Assembly (NCBI GenBank): GCA_958477465.1
Contig: CAUEFX010000106.1
Span: 1 to 6,863 of the forward strand
From: an uncultured Bacteroides sp.
Lineage (GTDB): Bacteria > Bacteroidota > Bacteroidia > Bacteroidales > Bacteroidaceae
Length of the DNA: 6,863 nt
Direction of reading: 5' to 3'
Shown here: in pieces, positions 1 to 5,086 of the stretch
Position numbering within the stretch: position 1 is the stretch's first letter
How the letters are laid out: each line of letters begins with the position of its first letter
Translations under genes and position numbers: made by a program
The notes under the pieces: model-generated
The model's database searches: none
Seen by the model: only the letters and a program-made list of their open reading frames with translations
What the model was told of the DNA's origin: nothing

Positions 1-747
1 CAGAAAACAAAGGATTTCGGCTTCAATATGATTCGTAAACACATCAAGGTGGAGCCGGCACGCTGGTATACACACTGTGACAGGCTTGGAATCATTGTGT
101 GGCAGGATATGCCGAGTGGCGACCGCAATCCGGAATGGCAAATGCGTCAGTATTTTGATGGTGTGGAAAGAAAGCGCTCTGCCGAATCAGAAGCAACCTA
201 TCGCAAGGAATGGAAGGAAATAATGGATTGCCTCTATTCTTATCCGTGTATTGGCACATGGGTGCCGTTCAATGAGGCTTGGGGACAGTTCAAGACCGTG
301 GAGATAGCCGAATGGACGAAACAGTATGACCCAACCCGTCTGGTGAATCCGGCAAGTGGTGGAAATCATTATACTTGCGGTGACATGCTTGACCTGCACC
401 ATTATCCTGCACCTGAAATGTTTTTGTATGACGGTCAGCGCGCCACGGTTTTAGGTGAATATGGCGGTATCGGACTTGTTCTGAAAGATCACCTTTGGGA
501 GCCGAACCGGAATTGGGGATACGTACAGTTCAATTCTTCTAAAGAAGCTACGGATGAATATGTGAAGTATGCCGATATGCTGTATCAGCTTATCTCTAAG
601 GGGTTCTCGGCTGCCGTTTATACACAGACCACGGATGTGGAAGTGGAAGTGAACGGTCTGATGACCTACGATCGTAAGGTGATAAAGCTGGATGAGGAGC
701 GTGTGAAGGAGATAAATACACGTATTTGCAATGCGTTGAAAAAATAA
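1..747 (+). CDS. Glycoside hydrolase family 2 enzyme, C-terminal catalytic part (5' end outside window)
   Basis: This is the end of a GH2 retaining exo-glycosidase (the family includes beta-galactosidases, beta-glucuronidases and beta-mannosidases). It is open from base 1 in frame 1 and stops with TAA at 745-747, giving 248 visible codons. The visible part is the second half of the TIM barrel. The early GFNMIRKHIKVEP stretch matches the family's R-x-x-H-x-P strand and is followed by VWQDMPSGD. The Asn-Glu pair in WVPFNEAWGQF puts the predicted acid/base Glu at bases 274-276. The Glu in VLGEYGG at 457-459 is the predicted nucleophile, 61 residues later. Both catalytic residues are therefore intact. 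Only 95 residues follow the nucleophile, so the protein ends about where the barrel closes, with no added C-terminal Ig-like or carbohydrate-binding domain. The N-terminal sugar-binding and sandwich domains and any signal peptide must lie upstream of the window. An internal ATG at 28 is not the real start because the conserved barrel sequence begins before it. The family call is strong; substrate specificity is not determinable here. Confidence 0.93.
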   Translation, partial: QKTKDFGFNMIRKHIKVEPARWYTHCDRLGIIVWQDMPSGDRNPEWQMRQYFDGVERKRSAESEATYRKEWKEIMDCLYSYPCIGTWVPFNEAWGQFKTVEIAEWTKQYDPTRLVNPASGGNHYTCGDMLDLHHYPAPEMFLYDGQRATVLGEYGGIGLVLKDHLWEPNRNWGYVQFNSSKEATDEYVKYADMLYQLISKGFSAAVYTQTTDVEVEVNGLMTYDRKVIKLDEERVKEINTRICNALKK

Positions 748-762
748 CAAGGCAATAATTTC

Positions 763-811
763 ATAATGATGAGTGATTGGTGTAAATTGCCGGTCACTTA
801 TCATTGTTTTT
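763..811 (+). terminator. Probable intrinsic terminator after the GH2 gene
   Basis: The arms AATGATGAGTGATTGG (765-780) and CCGGTCACTTATCATT (790-805) pair over 16 positions: 13 Watson-Crick pairs and three G-U wobbles at 771/799, 777/793 and 778/792. The loop is nine bases and the hairpin is followed by GTTTTT (806-811). It starts 17 bases after the GH2 stop codon. The wobbles fit an RNA hairpin better than a symmetrical protein-binding palindrome. The T run is short (five T), so termination may be partial and some read-through into the HTCS gene is possible. Confidence 0.65.
776..806 (+). promoter_or_regulatory. Weak candidate promoter for the HTCS gene
   Basis: TATCATTG (799-806) matches five of the six fixed positions of the Bacteroides -7 consensus TAnnTTTG. 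ATTG at 776-779 matches three of four positions of the -33 TTTG element, with a 19-base gap, which is within the usual range. Transcription would begin near 811-815, leaving about 20 bases before the ATG at 834. The element lies inside the terminator hairpin, so part of the match may be chance. An alternative is low-level read-through from GH2. Confidence 0.25.
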
Positions 812-833
812 GGATTTGAAGTACAGTATTGTT

Positions 834-3800
834 ATGAAACGATTGATTGTAGGACTTTTCCTCGGTTTGTGCCTGTGCATGGTATTGCCGGCTTGTGCGC
901 AGGAGGCTGTCCATTACTATTTCAGGACGATGGATATCCGGAATGGACTCTCGCAGAACACCGTATATCAGATTCTTCAGGACAGGAAAGGTTTTATGTG
1001 GTTCGGAACCAAGGATGGTTTGAACCGTTATGACGGATTGTCTTTTCGCGTATACAAGAAAGAAAACTCCGGTTTGGGCAAGAATTTTATAACTGCGCTC
1101 TATGAAGACCGTCGGGGCAATATCTGGATTGGCACCGATGGGGGAGTCTTTATCTACGACCCCGTACAGGATTCTTTTACTTCTTTTAATGAAACAAGCG
1201 ACAGCGGCAGTATTATCAGGGATTGTGTCACCATGATTGGGAGTGACGAAGATGGCAATATCTGGATATCGGTAGAAAACCAGGGGCTGTTCTGCTATAA
1301 AACGGATGAAGGGAAACTGCTGAACCATCTGCATGATTCGGGACTGCCCAACGTCACTCGCTTCTGGCTGAATGGGAATACTTGCTGGCTGGCTTTGTAT
1401 GCGGATAATCTTTACTGTACGAAAGTTGACTTTGAAGCCCCTTTGCAGCCTTTCAAGGACGTGGAAGGAAATGAGACTTTCAAGAATGATATTATCAACT
1501 GGCAGGTCAGCGGACCCCATAATTGTGTATATATCGCTTCTCTGAACGGACTGACTGAGATAAACCAGACTACAGGTAAGACACGAAAGTTGTTGGACAC
1601 TTATGCGAGAACCTTGCAGTTCAGATCCGATGACGAACTGTGGGTGGGTACGGAGTCCGGTTTGTATATTTATAATCTGGCTAATGACAAGGTTACCCAT
1701 TTGACCGTTCCCGATCAGGATGATTCGTATGCATTATCGGACAATGCCATTTATTCGCTTTGCTGCGATAAGGAGAATGGCATGTGGATAGGTTCTTATT
1801 TCGGTGGGGTGAACTATTGCTCTTATCAGTGGACTTATTTCGAGAGGTTCTATCCAAGAGACAATCTCAAGCATTTTGGCCGTCGTGTACGGGAAATCTG
1901 TGAAAGCAACGACGGCACTTTGTGGATAGGCACCGAAGACAAAGGATTGTTCAATTATGACCCGGAAAGCGGAAAGATAGAACCTTTTGAACATCCTGCC
2001 ATTTATCATAATGTACATGGCCTTTGCCTGGACGGGGATGATTTGTGGGTAGGTACGTTTTCCGGAGGTCTGAACAGAGTGAATCTCCGCACCAGGCAGG
2101 TGAAACATTATGCCAAGGGTGAAAATGAAAATTCTATACCCGCCAATGACGCCTTTGCCATTTGCAGGACGACTACGGGAGACGTGTGGGTAGGTACGAC
2201 CTCCGGTTTGCTGAAATACAACCGCTCTTCGGATGATTTTACTCGGATCCCTCAGTTGAAGAATATGTTTACTTACAATATTCTGGAAGATTTCAACGGA
2301 AATGTGTGGTTTGCCACCTTCTCCAATGGAGTGTTTTGCTACGACGTAAGAAACCGGCAATGGAGGAATTATCTGCCCAATGAGAACGATTCTACTTCTC
2401 TTTCTTATAATAGGATAATCAGCATCTATGAGGATAGCAAAAAACGTCTGTGGTTCATGACACTGGGTGAGGGCTTCTGCCGTTACAATCCGGAAACGGA
2501 CAATTTTACTCGTTATGACATGTCGAAAGGATTCCCGAGCAATACCATCTACAAGATGGTCGAGGACAAACGTGGAAACTTGTGGATTACTTCCAATTAT
2601 GGGCTGGTCTGCTTCAATCCCGATACGGAGAGCAAGCATGTCTATACCACGGCCAATGGGTTGCTGAGCAATCAGTTTAATTTCCAGTCCGGCTACATTG
2701 ACAAGAAAGGACGCATCTATTTAGGGAGCATCAACGGATTCATAGCCTTTGATCCGGAAACCTTTGTGGAGAATACTTTCCTCCCTCCCGTAGTGATTAC
2801 AGACTTCTATCTGTTCAACAAACGGCTTTCGGCAGACAGCGCGGATTCTCCTTTGGAGAAAAGCATCACCTATGCGGATGAGATAGAACTGGATGCCGAC
2901 CAGAATTCTTTTTCTTTTCAGGTTGCCGCCCTGAGTTACCAGGCACCCGAGATGAATGGTCTTGAATATAAACTGGAAGGCTTTGACCGCGATTGGTACA
3001 CGGTGGGGCGGAATTCCATCATCAACTATTCAAACCTTCCTTATGGAAGCTATACGTTGCGTATAAAAGGTTCCAACAGTGACGGCAAGTGGAATAGGGA
3101 GGAACGGGTACTCCATATCCATATTCGTTCTCCTTTCTATCTTTCCATTTGGGCGTATACTGTTTATACGGTATTGGTACTGTGCTCGCTGGCTGCTATA
3201 ATCATCTATTTCAGAAAACGCACCCGGCAGAAACATCAACAGGCGATGGACAAGTTTGAGCGGGAAAAGGAGCGGGAACTGTATACTGCAAAAATAGACT
3301 TCTTTACGAATGTGGCGCATGAGATACGTACACCGCTTACGCTGATAAAGAGTCCGCTCGAGAATGTACTGGCTTCCCGGTCTGTTTCGGATGATATCAG
3401 GGAGGACCTGGAAACCATGGAACTGAACACCAACCGGTTGCTCGACTTGGCGAACCAGTTACTGGATTTCCGGAAGACAGAAACGCAAGGTTTCCAATTG
3501 AATTTTGTGGAATGTGATGTGTCCGAACTCTTGCAGAAGACGTATAAGCGTTTCAAGCCTTTGGCTCGTGAAAGAGGGCTGGAATTGAGTATAGAGGCTC
3601 CCGATAGCTTGTATGCTTCGGTCGATAGGGAAGGGCTTACCAAGATTATCAGTAATCTGCTGACCAATGCGATCAAGTATTCGGAGACCTATATACGCAT
3701 CAGGTTATATTCGGAAGAGGAAAGTTTGTTGCTTTCTGTGTGCAATGACGGTCTTGTCATTCCGGAAGAGATGCGTGAGGAAATTTTCAAGCCGTTCATT

Positions 3801-4787
3801 CAGTACAAAACCGTTACATCGCGTTCTGTGCCCGGTACCGGTATCGGACTTGCACTTTCCCGTTCATTGGCCGAGCTCCATGAGGGCACGTTGTGTATGG
3901 AAGATTCGATGGAGAACAATTGCTTCCTGCTGTCACTTCCGCTGAAACACGAGCAGACGGTGGCCATAGAGCATAAAGAACCGGTAACGGGCGGGGAACC
4001 CTCCGAGGAAAATGGTGCTGGTACAGCCCGGGAACAGTACCGGTATACTCTTCTGGTGGTGGAAGACAGCCTGGAAATGCAGGCGTTTGTCGTGAAACAG
4101 CTCTCTTCTGAATATCGTGTGCTGACTGCCGTGAATGGGGTGGAGGCTTTGAAAGTATTGAAGGAACAGAGTGTAAACCTTGTCATTTCAGACATTGTGA
4201 TGCCTGAGATGGATGGATTGGAGTTGTGTGAGCATCTGAAGTCCGAGCTCGACTATAGCCATATACCGATTATCCTGCTTACGGCCAAAACGACCCTTCA
4301 AGCCAAGATAGAGGGAATGAAATTGGGTGCCGATGTATATATAGAGAAACCCTTCTCTGTGGAATATCTGAAGGTGTGTGTGGCCAATCTACTGAGTAAC
4401 CGTGAGAAGCTACGGGCTTCTTTCGTCAACTCTCCTTTTGTGCAGACGGGCGGTATGGCCATGACAAAGGCTGATGAATCTTTCCTTAAAACATTAAAAG
4501 AAGTGGTGGTTGCCAATATGCAGAATCCGGATTTCTGTCTGGACGATATGGCAAGTTTATTGAATATGAGCCGTTCGAGTCTGAACAGAAAGATAAAGGG
4601 GATATTGGATATGACTCCCAATGACTACATTCGCTTGGAACGGTTGAAAAAGGCAGCGCAGCTTTTGAAGGAAGGAGAGTGTAAAATCAATGAGGTTTGT
4701 TACATGACCGGTTTCAATACTCCTTCCTATTTTACCAAGTGTTTCCAGAAACAATTCGGTATTCTGCCCAAGGACTTCGTGAAATGA
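834..4787 (+). CDS. Hybrid two-component system sensor/regulator (HTCS), complete
   Basis: This 1317-residue protein joins a periplasmic glycan sensor, a histidine kinase and an AraC-type regulator in one chain, as in Bacteroides PUL regulators. Residues 1-23 form a signal peptide. Fourteen two-component propeller blades follow, with signature W/Y strands near 55, 97, 143, 184, 232, 269, 317, 363, 404, 451, 491, 539, 583 and 628, which fits two seven-bladed propellers. A Y_Y_Y domain spans about 655-765 and a single membrane helix about 771-793. Next come a charged linker and the kinase: phospho-acceptor H829 in NVAHEIRTPL, N box around N945, and GTGIGLALS at 1001-1009. The G1 box reads NDGLVIP rather than the textbook DxGxG. 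After a Gly/Glu-rich linker (about 1041-1068) comes a receiver with E1077/D1078, phospho-acceptor D1120, T1150 and K1172. The AraC-type double helix-turn-helix occupies about 1213-1317. I chose the ATG at 834 because the signal peptide begins there; a TTG at 804 in the same frame lies inside the upstream hairpin. The gene ends in tandem in-frame stops TGA-TAG. Adjacency suggests it controls the susC-like gene downstream. The ligand is unknown. Confidence 0.96.
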   Translation: MKRLIVGLFLGLCLCMVLPACAQEAVHYYFRTMDIRNGLSQNTVYQILQDRKGFMWFGTKDGLNRYDGLSFRVYKKENSGLGKNFITALYEDRRGNIWIGTDGGVFIYDPVQDSFTSFNETSDSGSIIRDCVTMIGSDEDGNIWISVENQGLFCYKTDEGKLLNHLHDSGLPNVTRFWLNGNTCWLALYADNLYCTKVDFEAPLQPFKDVEGNETFKNDIINWQVSGPHNCVYIASLNGLTEINQTTGKTRKLLDTYARTLQFRSDDELWVGTESGLYIYNLANDKVTHLTVPDQDDSYALSDNAIYSLCCDKENGMWIGSYFGGVNYCSYQWTYFERFYPRDNLKHFGRRVREICESNDGTLWIGTEDKGLFNYDPESGKIEPFEHPAIYHNVHGLCLDGDDLWVGTFSGGLNRVNLRTRQVKHYAKGENENSIPANDAFAICRTTTGDVWVGTTSGLLKYNRSSDDFTRIPQLKNMFTYNILEDFNGNVWFATFSNGVFCYDVRNRQWRNYLPNENDSTSLSYNRIISIYEDSKKRLWFMTLGEGFCRYNPETDNFTRYDMSKGFPSNTIYKMVEDKRGNLWITSNYGLVCFNPDTESKHVYTTANGLLSNQFNFQSGYIDKKGRIYLGSINGFIAFDPETFVENTFLPPVVITDFYLFNKRLSADSADSPLEKSITYADEIELDADQNSFSFQVAALSYQAPEMNGLEYKLEGFDRDWYTVGRNSIINYSNLPYGSYTLRIKGSNSDGKWNREERVLHIHIRSPFYLSIWAYTVYTVLVLCSLAAIIIYFRKRTRQKHQQAMDKFEREKERELYTAKIDFFTNVAHEIRTPLTLIKSPLENVLASRSVSDDIREDLETMELNTNRLLDLANQLLDFRKTETQGFQLNFVECDVSELLQKTYKRFKPLARERGLELSIEAPDSLYASVDREGLTKIISNLLTNAIKYSETYIRIRLYSEEESLLLSVCNDGLVIPEEMREEIFKPFIQYKTVTSRSVPGTGIGLALSRSLAELHEGTLCMEDSMENNCFLLSLPLKHEQTVAIEHKEPVTGGEPSEENGAGTAREQYRYTLLVVEDSLEMQAFVVKQLSSEYRVLTAVNGVEALKVLKEQSVNLVISDIVMPEMDGLELCEHLKSELDYSHIPIILLTAKTTLQAKIEGMKLGADVYIEKPFSVEYLKVCVANLLSNREKLRASFVNSPFVQTGGMAMTKADESFLKTLKEVVVANMQNPDFCLDDMASLLNMSRSSLNRKIKGILDMTPNDYIRLERLKKAAQLLKEGECKINEVCYMTGFNTPSYFTKCFQKQFGILPKDFVK

Positions 4788-4823
4788 TAGCATAGAGTGC
4801 CTGCTAAATATAACAATCCAATC

Positions 4824-4858
4824 AAATGCCCCTGAGAGATGTCTCAGGGGCATTTTTT
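4824..4858 (+). terminator. Strong intrinsic terminator after the HTCS gene
   Basis: The arms AATGCCCCTGAGA (4825-4837) and TCTCAGGGGCATT (4842-4854) are a perfect 13-bp stem with a GATG tetraloop; A4824/T4855 adds a further pair. The right arm runs into a T tract (4853-4858). It begins 37 bases after the HTCS stop codon. It should isolate HTCS transcription from the susC-like operon, which therefore needs its own promoter. Confidence 0.93.
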
Positions 4859-4864
4859 GGATTT

Positions 4865-4926
4865 ATAATTGCATAGTTTGAAGCAATATTTGCATTGAAT
4901 TTAGCTTTATACGAATATATTTGCAT
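4865..4926 (+). promoter_or_regulatory. Three phased direct repeats (ATAWTTGCAT), candidate HTCS operator
   Basis: ATAATTGCAT (4865-4874), ATATTTGCAT (4886-4895) and ATATTTGCAT (4917-4926) are same-strand copies; the last two are identical and the first differs at one base. Start-to-start distances are 21 and 31 bp, close to two and three turns of DNA, so all three would lie on one helix face. Copies 1 and 2 share further matches downstream, including AGC at the same offset (4882-4884 and 4903-4905), which extends the similarity to 14 of 20 bases. Direct half-sites 21 bp apart are the arrangement known for AraC at araI1-I2. The position between the HTCS terminator and the susC-like gene suggests binding by the HTCS AraC domain; that assignment is inference. 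The region is AT-rich, and copy 3 also reads as a -7 box. Confidence 0.5.
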
Positions 4927-4995
4927 CCGAAAAACCAATAATTTATTATACTATGATTTCTATACTTATGACGTAACAGATCTTAACCAATGTTC

Positions 4996-5003
4996 TATGT
5001 TTG
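4996..5003 (+). promoter_or_regulatory. Candidate -7 promoter element for the susC-like gene
   Basis: TATGTTTG is a full match to the Bacteroides -7 consensus TAnnTTTG. No TTTG lies at the expected -33 position (about 4971-4977, which reads acgtaac), as would fit an activator-dependent promoter. The repeat array ends about 70 bases upstream, a plausible distance for an activator. Transcription would start near 5010, giving a leader of about 75 bases. A rival -7 match, TATATTTG, lies at 4916-4923. Confidence 0.45.
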
Positions 5004-5027
5004 GCAGAAATGACTGATTTTTTCTGC
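5004..5027 (+). repeat. Short inverted repeat beside the candidate susC promoter
   Basis: GCAGAAA (5004-5010) and TTTCTGC (5021-5027) are perfect 7-base inverted arms around a 10-base spacer. The repeat begins immediately after the candidate -7 box, so the predicted start of transcription falls near the end of the left arm. It could be a DNA palindrome bound by a protein, or an RNA hairpin if transcription starts further upstream. A 7-bp AT-leaning palindrome can also arise by chance. Confidence 0.3.
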
Positions 5028-5033
5028 AGTGTA

Positions 5034-5069
5034 TTTTAAAGCGGGCGTTAGTTCCCGCATAGTTTAAAA
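5034..5069 (+). other. Predicted hairpin in the susC mRNA leader
   Basis: TTTTAAA (5034-5040) pairs with TTTAAAA (5063-5069), and directly inside them GCGGG (5041-5045) pairs with CCCGC (5054-5058). There is an eight-base loop and a four-base bulge (ATAG, 5059-5062) on the 3' side, giving 12 bp in total. It ends 17 bases before the susC-like ATG. There is no T run immediately before the gene, so it does not look like a terminator. It may affect leader stability or translation of the transporter mRNA. Function is inference. Confidence 0.45.
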
Positions 5070-5086
5070 ATCTAATTCCATAAAAA

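Noticed and set aside
804..833. Upstream TTG start giving a 10-residue longer HTCS.
   Set aside because: The extra residues (MFLDLKYSIV) would precede a complete signal peptide, and the TTG lies in the right arm of the upstream hairpin. The ATG at 834 gives a standard signal sequence.
1639..2210. Similar DNA stretches such as those near 1639 and 2183 suggesting DNA repeats.
   Set aside because: They encode the W-V-G-T-x-S-G-L propeller blade signature in the same frame, so the similarity is protein-level and not a mobile or regulatory repeat.
801..2639. Two long antisense open frames (about 300 codons each, at 801-1700 and 1734-2639, minus strand) opposite the HTCS sensor.
   Set aside because: They lie entirely opposite a clear domain-bearing gene, show no recognisable family features, and are explained by the repeated propeller codon pattern keeping the opposite frame open.
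4788..4806. Small inverted repeat TAGCA...TGCTA just after the HTCS stop.
   Set aside because: Five-base arms with a nine-base loop are too weak to support next to the strong terminator at 4824-4858.
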